Shown here piece by piece: positions 46,428-55,574 of a stretch of 64,000 nt of DNA. Position numbers and translations under genes: made by a program. The notes under the pieces are model-generated. The model was given only the letters and a program-made list of their open reading frames with translations, was not told where the DNA came from and searched no databases. The DNA is from Acidobacteriota bacterium. Lineage in GTDB: Bacteria > Acidobacteriota > Blastocatellia > Pyrinomonadales > Pyrinomonadaceae. Each line of letters begins with the position of its first letter. Positions within the stretch are counted from its first letter, which is position 1. The DNA lies in the NCBI GenBank assembly GCA_016715115.1, contig JADKBM010000011.1, positions 868,001 through 932,000 on the forward strand, read 5' to 3'.

Positions 46428-46889
46428 ATGAGCATCGAAAAACAGATCTCGGACACCGGCTACGACATTTCGCCGCTTTCGGCCGATGAACGGACGCGTC
46501 TTGCGGCGAATCTTGACCGGGAAGCGTACCGCGTCCTGATCGAGCACGGCACTGAACCCGCATTCTGCGGCAATTTGACCGACAACAAGATGGAAGGCGT
46601 CTACCAATGCAAGCTTTGCGGATTGCCTCTGTTTCGTTCGAACGAGAAGTTCAATTCCGGAACCGGTTGGGCGTCATTTTACGCGCCGTTCGACAAGGAA
46701 CATCTGAAATACGTTCGCGACACCAAGTTCGGGATGGTTCGCACCGAAATCCGTTGCGCCCGCTGCGATGGTCATCAGGGTCACGTATTCCCCGACGGTC
46801 CGCCGCCGACCGGCGATCGGTATTGCCTTAATTCGGCGTCGCTCGAATTCGTCGAAACGCCCGATTCCGCTCCGGACATCGAAATTTAG
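46428..46889 (+). CDS. msrB: Peptide-methionine (R)-S-oxide reductase
   Basis: 153 residues; reduces methionine-R-sulfoxide in proteins. Zinc cysteines CKLC and CARC, the block FNSGTGWASFYAP, GHQGHVFPDGPPPTG, and the catalytic Cys in RYCLNSASLEF are all present. AAGAGGAA precedes the ATG. No signal peptide, so cytoplasmic. 46890-47152 shows no gene. Confidence 0.95.
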   Translation: MSIEKQISDTGYDISPLSADERTRLAANLDREAYRVLIEHGTEPAFCGNLTDNKMEGVYQCKLCGLPLFRSNEKFNSGTGWASFYAPFDKEHLKYVRDTKFGMVRTEIRCARCDGHQGHVFPDGPPPTGDRYCLNSASLEFVETPDSAPDIEI

Positions 46890-47152
46890 CAGGAGTCGCG
46901 GGCCGCCTTCGAAAAACGTCGATTCCGCACCAATCATATGCCTCGCGCCTCGGATCCGAAGTAGTCGCAATTGATTGGCCTCGGTCTTTCGGAATAGTGA
47001 CAGTGAAAAGCGGATAGTGTGGGCGGACGGCTATCAGAATAAACATTAACTTGCGGCGCTCGGTTTGCCGACAGGATCACCCACCAACGAAATGAGTCGC
47101 CTGCGCGACCCATTTCCCTTTTCCCCTTTTTGCCTTCTGCCCTTTCTTTTTC

Positions 47153-48496
47153 TCACTTCACCCGGTCCTTGAAGCGTTCGAACAATTCCGTGTGGCGGCT
47201 TGTCAGAGGAATCATCCGGCCGTTGATGAAAAGGTACTTCACATTCGTCGTCGCTTCGAGAAGATCGCCGTTGGTGACGACGATGTTCGCGATCTTGCCT
47301 GCCTCGATCGATCCGACCCTGTCGGCGATGCCGAGGATCTGCGCGGGGTAGAGAGTCACAGACTTGAGCGCCTCGTCCCTCGACAATCCGAACGCGCCCG
47401 CGAGTCCCGCCTGATACGGCAGATCGCGGACGTTGCCGCCGCCTTCGCCGGTCGAGATCGCAAACCGCACGCCGGCCTTGGCCATCTTCGACGGCGCTTC
47501 CCACAGATAGTCGTAAGCGTCGTCGTCGCGGACGGGAAGATCGTAAATGCTCGTAAAAATGACCGGAATCCCGTTTTTGTTCAGGCCGTCGGCCGCCTTC
47601 CAGGCTTCCTGACCGCCGACGATGATCCCTTTGATCTTGTTTTCCTCGACGAATTTGACGACCGCCTTGATGTCTCGTTCACGATCGGCGGTGAAAATTA
47701 TCGGCTTCTGACCGCGAACATACGGGATCATCGCTTCGAGTTTAAGATTCGTCGCCGGCGTGGGCAAGGACTTGTCTTTTTCGTAGGCTTCCCTGACCCG
47801 AGCGTAGCTTTCGGTTTCCTTGAACGTCTTCTTCAGTTCCTCGAGACGCGCGTCGCGGCGACGGACAGCTTCCGAAAAATCAATCTGTCCCTGGCCGAAT
47901 CCTCCGAAGGTCGCGACACGCGGGAAATTGACGACGAGAGCATATGCGGGAACCAGCGCCATATCCGACTGAGTTGCGCCCCAGAGGTTGATGATCGCCG
48001 CCTGTCCGGCGATCAAACCGCCGGACGGCGCCGAAAGCACTGTTGTAACCCCGTTGACTCGCGTCACGTTGATGTGCGAGTTGTGCGGATTGATGCCGGT
48101 GAACGCCAACGCATTGGCGTTCATCTCGCCGACTTCGGCGACATCGACCGTCGCGGTTCCGCCAAGCGGGACTTCCGCGAGGCCCATATTGGTGTTCGCA
48201 TCGATCATTCCCGGATACACTGACAGCCCTTTGCCGTCGATCCTTTCGGCGCTTGACGGAATCTGGACCGTTGCGCCGACGGCGGCGATCTTTCCGTCCT
48301 GGATGAGCACCGTTCCGCTCTCGATCACGGCACCCGAAACGGTTACGATCCGCGCGCCGACGATCGCGAATGTCCCGGCTTTGCCCAAAACGTTCTGCTG
48401 CGAACCGTCAGCCTGCGCCATCACACCGTTAGCCGTAGTGAGCGCAATGAAGCATCCCAAGATCCAAAATCCGAAATCCAAAATCCGAAATTTCAT
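47153..48496 (-). CDS. Exported amidohydrolase-like protein lacking the HxH motif
   Basis: 447 residues of the amidohydrolase/imidazolonepropionase-like superfamily with a signal peptide. The beta-strand where active enzymes carry HxH reads YPGMIDANTN, so both metal-binding histidines are replaced. C-terminal blocks (DRVGSIEAGKIANIVVTNGD) are normal. The first residues (MKFRILDFGFWILG) are a translation of the dispersed AAAATCC/GATTTTGG repeat, which has become part of the signal sequence. Its ATG overlaps the stop of the upstream paralogue (ATGA), so it is translated with it; possibly a pseudoenzyme partner. Confidence 0.85.
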   Translation of the reverse strand: MKFRILDFGFWILGCFIALTTANGVMAQADGSQQNVLGKAGTFAIVGARIVTVSGAVIESGTVLIQDGKIAAVGATVQIPSSAERIDGKGLSVYPGMIDANTNMGLAEVPLGGTATVDVAEVGEMNANALAFTGINPHNSHINVTRVNGVTTVLSAPSGGLIAGQAAIINLWGATQSDMALVPAYALVVNFPRVATFGGFGQGQIDFSEAVRRRDARLEELKKTFKETESYARVREAYEKDKSLPTPATNLKLEAMIPYVRGQKPIIFTADRERDIKAVVKFVEENKIKGIIVGGQEAWKAADGLNKNGIPVIFTSIYDLPVRDDDAYDYLWEAPSKMAKAGVRFAISTGEGGGNVRDLPYQAGLAGAFGLSRDEALKSVTLYPAQILGIADRVGSIEAGKIANIVVTNGDLLEATTNVKYLFINGRMIPLTSRHTELFERFKDRVK

Positions 48497-49899
48497 TTGT
48501 TGTCTCCAATGCGTTCCTGATCCGCGTCGTCACGGTCTTTGACCCGCTTCTCGGCCGGCACGCGCGGCTGAGTCGTCGGCCCCGAGCCCGGGACCTTATT
48601 GACGTCCATTTGTTCGAGTTGCTTTCGTTCCTTTTCCAATTCAGCGCGGCGTTCGATGTCCTTTGAACGGTCGAAGTAGACCTCGCCTTCGATCAGCGTC
48701 ATCTCCGGTCTCGAATAAACGCTGAACGGATGCGCGTTCCAGATGACGATATCGGCATCCTTTCCGACTTCGATCGAGCCCGTCCGCTTGTCGATCCCGA
48801 GTTGCTTCGCCGGATTCAGGGTGATCATCTTGAGCGCTTCCTCTTCGGGAACTCCGCCGTATTTCATCACTTTCGCGGCATCGATGTTGAGCCGGCGCAT
48901 ACGCTCGTCCGAATCCGAGTTGATCGAAACGACGACGCCGGCTTTCCAAAGGATGTAAGCGTTGTAAGGGATCGCGTCGTAGGCCTCGAACTTGTACGAC
49001 CAGTTGTCGGTGAATATCGACACGCCTGCGCCGTGCTTGGCGATCTCGGGGGCGATCTTGTAAGCTTCGAGCCCGTGCTGGAGCGTCCCGACCTTGAAGC
49101 CGAATTCGTCGGCGATCTTGAGCAGGTTGAGATGTTCGTCTGAACGGTAACCGTGGGCGTGAACGAGCCGTTTGCCTTCGAGGATCTCGACGATCGGCTC
49201 GAGTTCGAGATCGCGCCGCGGTTCGACCTTCGTTTTTCCTGCTTTGAAATCCGTCCAGGCCAGCTTGTAGTCGCGCGCGCGGACAAACGCATCGCGGATC
49301 GTTTCCATCACGCCCATTCGGGTCCGCGGGTAGCGCGCCACCTGACCCGGCTGAAGTTGGACGTGTGTGCGCTTCGGATTCTCGCCGAGCGCGAATTTGA
49401 TCCCTTTCGGAGCGTCGGCAACGAGAAATTCCGCTGCCGGCCTGCCCCATTTGAACTTCACCGTCGAACTCTGGCCGCCGATCGAATTCGCCGAGCCGTG
49501 CAGCAGATTGGCCGCCGTCACGCCTCCGGCAAGCGCGCGATAAATGGCGATGTCGGAAGGATTCAATACGTCGCTCACGTCGGTCATCGACGTCACCGAA
49601 AACGAGAATTCGTTGATCGCGTCGAGCATCGTGTGCGAGTGGCAATCGACGATCCCGGGCGTTACGAACTTGCCGGTCGCGTCGATCACCTGCGCATTGG
49701 CGCCGGCTTTCAGGTTCTTCCCGATCTTCGCGATCTTGCCGTTCTGGATCAGGATATCCGCATTTTCGAGCGTTCCGCGCGCGGCCGTCATCACCGTCGC
49801 GTTCCGGATCAAAACCTCTTTTCCGGATTGCGCCGCGACCAACACCGGCGAAACAAAACCGATCGAAATGATCAACAATAAAACAAACGCTTTTCTCAT
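48493..49899 (-). CDS. Exported amidohydrolase with intact HxH motif
   Basis: 468 residues with signal peptide (AFVLLLIISIGFVSPVLVAAQS). The metal motif is intact, TPGIVDCHSHTMLDA, with additional histidines in LVHAHGYRSDEHLN and GTLQHGLEAY and Asp in SINSDSDERMRR. C-terminal DKRTGSIEVGKDADIVIWNA is typical. It probably hydrolyses a cyclic amide or dipeptide-like substrate in the periplasm; the substrate is unknown. Middle gene of three tandem paralogues, 18 bases after the first. Confidence 0.88.
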   Translation of the reverse strand: MRKAFVLLLIISIGFVSPVLVAAQSGKEVLIRNATVMTAARGTLENADILIQNGKIAKIGKNLKAGANAQVIDATGKFVTPGIVDCHSHTMLDAINEFSFSVTSMTDVSDVLNPSDIAIYRALAGGVTAANLLHGSANSIGGQSSTVKFKWGRPAAEFLVADAPKGIKFALGENPKRTHVQLQPGQVARYPRTRMGVMETIRDAFVRARDYKLAWTDFKAGKTKVEPRRDLELEPIVEILEGKRLVHAHGYRSDEHLNLLKIADEFGFKVGTLQHGLEAYKIAPEIAKHGAGVSIFTDNWSYKFEAYDAIPYNAYILWKAGVVVSINSDSDERMRRLNIDAAKVMKYGGVPEEEALKMITLNPAKQLGIDKRTGSIEVGKDADIVIWNAHPFSVYSRPEMTLIEGEVYFDRSKDIERRAELEKERKQLEQMDVNKVPGSGPTTQPRVPAEKRVKDRDDADQERIGDNK

Positions 49900-49917
49900 T
49901 CTATTTCCTTTTGTCTG

Positions 49918-51582
49918 TTACGGGATCTTGGTTCCTGAAAACGGAATCGCCCCCTGCGGCGAATCGAGTGTGCCGGTGATCTGATTGCCCGAGACCTTGC
50001 CGTTCACCGAAATGTCGAAAGTCGCGCCGCCAAACGTCACCGTTGTCGAGAACCTCAGTCCGTCGGCCGTCGCCTTGCCATCCTTGATCGGCGAACTGCC
50101 TGTCGCATCCGTCGAGATCGTGCCCGATACGATCGCGCCGTCCTGTTTCAGATCGAGTTTTCCAGGTAGCTGCTGTCCCGGAATCTCAAGGGTGATCTGC
50201 CAGGCGCCGGCGACCGAGGCCAAAGCGGGCGTCGTCGTCGCGTTCGGCGTATTCGCAGCCGGCGGCGCCTTCGGCCGCTCCTTTTGTTCGAAGAGTCGCC
50301 CGTCGACAAACACATGCGTCACCTGACGGTCTTTGCCGAAAATTTCGCCGCGGGTCACCGTCAAATTCGCGATCTTGCCGGTCTCAATGCTGCCCAGTCG
50401 ATTGTCGACTCCCAGGATCTCGGCCGCCGAAAGCGTCATCGCGCGCAGCGCCGCATCCTTTGAGAGGCCGTTCTCGACCGACTTCGAGGCATTGGCGAAA
50501 AAGTCCGCCGGCGACGTCAGTCCGCCCGACTGGAATGCGAACCTGACGCCTTTTTGCGCCAGAACTCCTGCGCCTTTCGGGATCTCCGCCCGCAGGCGAA
50601 GCGTTTCGAGGCTTTCCGGATCGGCATCCGGCGATGCCGCGGCCGTTCTTTTCGGAAAATTCAGCGACAGCAAGACGGGAACGTTCTGTGCCTTCAAGCG
50701 GTCGGCGACTTTCCAGGCTTCGAGTCCGCCGCCGATCAGCGCCTTGAGATTGAACTCTTTCGCCAGATCAAGGGCGCGAACGATCTCGTTCTCGGTCGTG
50801 GCATTGAAAACGACCGGCATCGCGCCGTCGAGAACCGGAAACAATGCCTCGAGCGAGCGGTCGCTCTCGGGGCGTTTCAGTCCGCGCGGATTCGCGGCAT
50901 AGGCCTTCTGAAGCTTCTGTAGCCGCTGCGCATCGAGCATCATCTGGCGAAACGCCGCGAAGGTTCCGAGAAGCGATGCCGGAAACGCGCCGGGAACGGT
51001 CCGAAAGCTGAAATGCTCTCCGAAGTTGTCCCTGATGACGAGCGCCGAAACCGTCTCGCCGGCGAGGTTGATCACCGCCGACCGGCCGTTGAAAACCCCG
51101 TCGCGCCCGACGGTCAACGCAGTTGTGAATCCGGCGTTGCGGACAGCCTCAAACTGCGCGTCGCCGCCACGGAGATCGTCGAGAACGTTCTTTTCGGGCT
51201 GCATTCCGACGGGGTAGTTGGAATTCGTCGTCGGCGCGGTCTGTGCGGCTTGCGGTCCCCCGCCGCCGCCCGGACCACGCGTGGGTTGCTGGGCCGGCGC
51301 CGCGAGTCCGAGGTTAGACAGCGCATCGAAAAAGCCCGGGTAAACCGTCAGGCCGCTGGCGTCGATGACGCGGGCGTCGGCCGGAACCTTTGCATCGGCT
51401 CCGACGGCCTCGATCAATCCGTCGCGGATAACGATCGTTCCCTTGTCGATCGTCGCGCCCGATACGGTGACGATCTTCGCGTTGGTCAAAGCGAACGTTT
51501 CGCCTCGGCCTTGCGCGCGCAAAGATACCGAAAGAATCAAAGTCAGCGCCAAAACGGCGATGCCGGAAATCCTGATTTTCAT
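49918..51582 (-). CDS. Exported amidohydrolase-like protein with C-terminal beta-rich domain, HxH lost
   Basis: 554 residues. Signal peptide MKIRISGIAVLALTLILSVS. As in the downstream paralogue at 47153, the HxH position is degenerate (YPGFFDALSNLGL). A Pro/Ala/Thr linker and a ~100-residue beta-rich domain (GAWQITLEIPGQQLPGKLDL...) are appended at the C-terminus, not present in the other two. The frame is open upstream of ATG 51582, but that methionine starts the signal peptide. First gene of the three-gene run. Confidence 0.82.
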   Translation of the reverse strand: MKIRISGIAVLALTLILSVSLRAQGRGETFALTNAKIVTVSGATIDKGTIVIRDGLIEAVGADAKVPADARVIDASGLTVYPGFFDALSNLGLAAPAQQPTRGPGGGGGPQAAQTAPTTNSNYPVGMQPEKNVLDDLRGGDAQFEAVRNAGFTTALTVGRDGVFNGRSAVINLAGETVSALVIRDNFGEHFSFRTVPGAFPASLLGTFAAFRQMMLDAQRLQKLQKAYAANPRGLKRPESDRSLEALFPVLDGAMPVVFNATTENEIVRALDLAKEFNLKALIGGGLEAWKVADRLKAQNVPVLLSLNFPKRTAAASPDADPESLETLRLRAEIPKGAGVLAQKGVRFAFQSGGLTSPADFFANASKSVENGLSKDAALRAMTLSAAEILGVDNRLGSIETGKIANLTVTRGEIFGKDRQVTHVFVDGRLFEQKERPKAPPAANTPNATTTPALASVAGAWQITLEIPGQQLPGKLDLKQDGAIVSGTISTDATGSSPIKDGKATADGLRFSTTVTFGGATFDISVNGKVSGNQITGTLDSPQGAIPFSGTKIP

Positions 51583-51810
51583 AATGTCTGAACGGAATGA
51601 CGAAAAAGACCAGTATCCAACGTCTTTTTTCAATTGAACTTCTACAGTCTCGTGATTACGGAACGATAGAATAATTTGTTTCAGATTGCAATTTCCAATA
51701 TCAAGTCGCGCCAAACGGTATGCGAAAGCGGGACTCTTTGAACCTGCCCTCCGGACCGGAGCCGCGCGGCGTGTGATTTGGGGGCTCATCGTGGTTAAAT
51801 ACTAGAACCT

Positions 51811-52200
51811 ATGAAGTCGGTCATTCTCTTTGACGGCGTGTGCAACTTCTGCAACAGTTCCGTCAATTTCATTATCGGACGCGACAAGGCGGACGTGTTC
51901 CGGTTTGCGCCGCTCCAATCGGTTGCCGGCAGGGAGTTTGTCGAACGGTTCGGACTTGACGAGATCGATTCGATCATCCTTGTCGAGAACGACCGCGCCT
52001 ACACACATTCGACGGCGGCGCTTCGGATCGCGCGGACGCTCGGTGGATTTTGGCGGCTTTTCTACGTGTTCATCATCGTCCCGGGTTTCGTTCGCGACCT
52101 CTTTTATAAACTGTTCGCCAGGAATCGCTATCGGCTCTTCGGTCAAAAGGACGCGTGTATGATTCCGACGCCGGAAGTCCGCAAAAAGTTCTTGAGTTAG
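51811..52200 (+). CDS. Thiol-disulfide oxidoreductase-like DCC family protein (DUF393)
   Basis: 129 residues. Starts with the family signature ILFDGVCNFCNSSVNFII, in which D-x-x-C-x-x-C is the putative redox site. FRFAPLQSVAGREF and the hydrophobic YVFIIVPGFVRDLFYKLFARNRY block complete the family pattern. Function is not established for the family. Stand-alone gene divergent from the amidohydrolases. Confidence 0.9.
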   Translation: MKSVILFDGVCNFCNSSVNFIIGRDKADVFRFAPLQSVAGREFVERFGLDEIDSIILVENDRAYTHSTAALRIARTLGGFWRLFYVFIIVPGFVRDLFYKLFARNRYRLFGQKDACMIPTPEVRKKFLS

Positions 52201-52320
52201 GGACTTTTCCGACGAATGCAGTTTGGCGCCTACGGTGGTAAAATCAAAGGCATCAATTCGAACCGGCGATGACGCGAACCTTCCGCGAGGTTGGGTCTCA
52301 CGTTTCCCCTTTGTTGTTTT

Positions 52321-54807
52321 ATGAACGAGACGACCTTTGCGGCACTTGAATACGATCGGCTCTGCGAACTTGTGGCGAGATACTCGCAGACGCCGATGGG
52401 CCGCGCGCGGTTCGAGGATCTGATGCCGGCGACCTCGCGGCGCGACCTAGAGCGAGATCTGGCGCGCGTCACCGAGGTCATCGCGCTCAATGAAGAGAAA
52501 CAGGTTTCCTGGTCGTTCAACGGCCTCGAGGACCCGGCCGCCGCGATCGCCATTCTCCGGATCCGCAACTCCGTGCTCGAGCCTATGAAAATGCTCGAGT
52601 TGACGCGGGTCTGCAATCAGGCGCTTTTCGCGCGCTCGGCGGTTTCGCCCGAAAAGGATTTTGTTCCCGCGGTCTGGGCGATTGTCGAACAGATACCGAC
52701 TTCCCTTTTTCAAACGATCTCGGGGATCACGAAACGGTTGCTGCCGTCGGGCGAGATCGACGATTCGGCTTCGCCGGAACTTGCCAGGATCCGACGCGAA
52801 CTCAATCAACAGCGCGGACGGCTTCAAAAATCGCTTGAATCGGCGATCCGGAGTTTTGGCGATGCGATCCAGGACGCGATCGTGACGCAACGCAACGATC
52901 GATACGTGATCCCGGTCAAATCGGATTTTCGCGGCAAGGTATCGGGCGTCGCGCACGGTTTCTCGTCGTCGGGAGCGACGATCTTCGTCGAACCGCTCGA
53001 GGCGATCGAGGCGAACAACGAACTTCAGAATCTTAAAGGAAAGGAAGAGCGCGAGGTCGCGCGGATCATTTTCGCACTCTCGGAAGAACTCCGCGAACAG
53101 CTTCCGGGAATCGAGCTTGCGGTCGAAGCGGTCGGCGAGCTCGATTTCATCAAAGCAAAGGTCGAATTCGCACGGGCCTTTCGGGCGGTCGTCCCGACGA
53201 TCTCGGACGACGGCAAACTCGACCTCGTCGATGCGCGCCACCCTTTGCTGGAAGAGAATCTCCGGACTTCAAATTCCGATATCCCGGATTCCAAGGGTCC
53301 GGGCTCGCTCCGCGATTGAAGAATCCAAAATCCAAAATCACCAATCCAAAATCCGACATCGTTCCCGTTTCGTTCGCGCTCGACGCGAAACATTCGGTGA
53401 TGATCATCTCGGGCGCGAACGCCGGCGGCAAGACGGTGGTTCTCAAGACGGCCGGCTTGCTTAGCCTGATGGGATTGTCGGGTCTACCGGTTCCTGCCCG
53501 GGCGGCGACGGTTCCCTTCTACAAGTCGGTTTTGGCCGACATCGGCGACCATCAGTCGCTGAGCGCGAATCTCTCGACTTTTTCGTCGCATATTTCGAAT
53601 ATCGCGGCGATGCTCGGAACGTGTCAGTCGCCGGCGCTCATCCTGCTCGACGAGGTCGGAACCGGCACCGACCCGGACGAGGGTTCGGCGCTCGGCGTTG
53701 CGGTCGTCGATTGGTTCCGCCAAAAGATCGGCGCGCAGGTGATCGCCTCGACGCATTATCGGGGCTTGAAGATGTACGCGGCGAACGACCCGGACGTCGT
53801 CAACGCATCGGTCGAGTTTGATGAAAAGACATTGCAGCCGACATATCGGCTCCTTGTCGGGCTCGCCGGCGCCTCGAGCGGGATCGAGATCGCCCGCCGT
53901 TTCGGAATCCGCGACGAGGTCATCGCCACGGCTCGCGAAAATCTCGATCTTTCGGCTCGCGAGGCGGAAAATTACCTGATCAAGCTTTCGAACGAGACGC
54001 GTCACGCCGAGGATATTCGAATCGCGCTCGAAGAAGAACGCGAAACGACCGCGACGAAATACGCTAAGCTCGACATCGAGTTCCGAAAGAAAGAAAAGCA
54101 GCGCCAGAAGGAGTTCGAATCCGAGCTTGCACGGACGATCGCCGAATTCGAGCGCCAGTCAAAAGGCGTTCATCGATTCGCTGGAGGACAAGGCGCTCAA
54201 GAGCAAGCTCGACAAAGAACGCCTTGCGCGAAAGGCCGAACTTAACCGGGCGGTTTTGGCCAAGGTCGGCGGCGGCGAGCAACCCGCTGCCTGGTCGGCA
54301 AGCGAGTCGGTGCCGGCGGCGTCAGCGGGCGGGCGGGCGCCGGGAGATGTCAAGATCGGAGTCAGCGTGCGCACTTCCTTCGGCGTCGGCCGGGTCGAAA
54401 GGATCAACGGCGATATCGCCGAAGTCCTCGTCGGCTCGATGCGTCTGCGCGAACCGGTCGCGAAGTTGACCGTCGTCGAGGTCGAGGCAGTCAAAGAATC
54501 TCTCGGCGAAAAGCTCCGGAATCAGGCAAAAGCTTCGAATCTCAGACTCGACACCGAGGATATGAACGCCGAACTGAATCTGATCGGCCGGACGACGGCC
54601 GACGCCGAATACGAGATCGACCGATTCCTTGACGAAGCATATCTGGCGTCATTGCCGCGCGTTCGGATAATCCACGGTTTCGGCACCGGCGCGCTGAAGA
54701 ATTTTGTTCATCATTTTCTAAAGGGCCACGCCCACATCGCCAAATTCGGCTTCGCGCCGCAGGACCAAGGCGGCCAGGGCGCGACGATCGCGGAGTTGAA
54801 GCAGTGA
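52321..54807 (+). pseudogene. mutS2: mutS2, interrupted by two frameshifts
   Basis: Three frames together give a full MutS2 (DNA-mismatch-repair-like ATPase with Smr nuclease domain). Frame one (52321-53319) has the N-terminal and clamp parts and ends after DARHPLLEENL in LGSLRD-like repeat-derived residues. Frame two (TTG at 53316, overlapping the stop as TTGA) has Walker A SGANAGGKTVVLK, Walker B ILLDEVGTGTDP and STHYRGLK. Around 54155 the frame shifts by +1 (after FERQ) to continue FIDSLEDKALKS and the Smr domain (LRLDTEDMNAELNLIGRTT, IHGFGTGALKNFVHHFL). The first break lies in AAAATCC repeat words inserted between domains. Pseudogene, split gene or sequencing error. Confidence 0.85.
53320..53360 (+). 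repeat. AAAATCC repeat tract inside mutS2
   Basis: AATCCAAAATCCAAAATCACC and further words continue to 53355, in the segment that joins the clamp and ATPase regions of MutS2. It coincides with the first frame change. Confidence 0.75.
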
Positions 54808-55574
54808 AGGCTAAATTCCTAATTCCACTGTTCTTGTCACTTTCCTGCGTTCTTTCGGCAACTGCCCAGACCGAGGAGGGTTCCCCGGTTGTCGAAATTG
54901 GTCTGGCCTGCAACGAAGAGCTTTCTGCGATATACGATGGTCTGGCATTGCAGCTTGTCAATGACGCGTCATTAACGGGTGTTATCACCCTTATCGGTGA
55001 CACGCTTGAAGGGCGCAATCTCTCTTACCTGAAATGGCTGAACGACTACCCGCGGATACGGAAGTACTCGGTGGCCGATCGTATTCGGGTCGTACGAGGC
55101 CCAAATCAGCAAAATTTCCGGATTCGCATCCAGACCACGGTCGACTCTGAAAGAATCATTCGGGCAATCCCGGATTTTCTCGAAAAACCGATCGATCGAC
55201 CGACACTCTTCGATCGCGGTTGGGCGGACGTGCATCGCGATGAATACACTCGACGGACAGCGGTTATCAATAATTCTTTTCTCGACCTCGGTTGTGATTT
55301 CTCGCCGAACATCTCTGACTTCGCTACGAAGATCGCCATTTCGGGGGACGTCGTCGGCTACGTGCTGATTTACACTGCACCAAAACGAGGTCCCGAGCGC
55401 GCGGATCAGGTTGCGAAACACATCTTGAGGTCGATTCGCGAATCGGCCAAGTTTTCGCCATCCCGTTTGCGATCCGTTTACGGCGGGACGCGAAAGGAAC
55501 CCGAGGTCGAACTTTGGCTTGTTCCAAAAGCGTTGGAAAAGTCGTTTAACAATAACAGAGAGACCTTTCGTTGA
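54804..55574 (+). CDS. Uncharacterised exported protein (256 aa)
   Basis: Signal peptide (FLIPLFLSLSCVLSATAQT) followed by about 230 residues with no family I recognise; notable stretches are LIGDTLEGRNLSYLKWLNDYPRIRKYS and IVLI-type strands near GYVLIYTAPKRGP. Two cysteines (LACNEEL and LGCDFSP) could form a disulphide. GTG start overlaps the mutS2 stop (GTGA) and its own stop overlaps the dnaG ATG (TGATG), so it is in the same transcript. Confidence 0.75.
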   Translation: MKAKFLIPLFLSLSCVLSATAQTEEGSPVVEIGLACNEELSAIYDGLALQLVNDASLTGVITLIGDTLEGRNLSYLKWLNDYPRIRKYSVADRIRVVRGPNQQNFRIRIQTTVDSERIIRAIPDFLEKPIDRPTLFDRGWADVHRDEYTRRTAVINNSFLDLGCDFSPNISDFATKIAISGDVVGYVLIYTAPKRGPERADQVAKHILRSIRESAKFSPSRLRSVYGGTRKEPEVELWLVPKALEKSFNNNRETFR

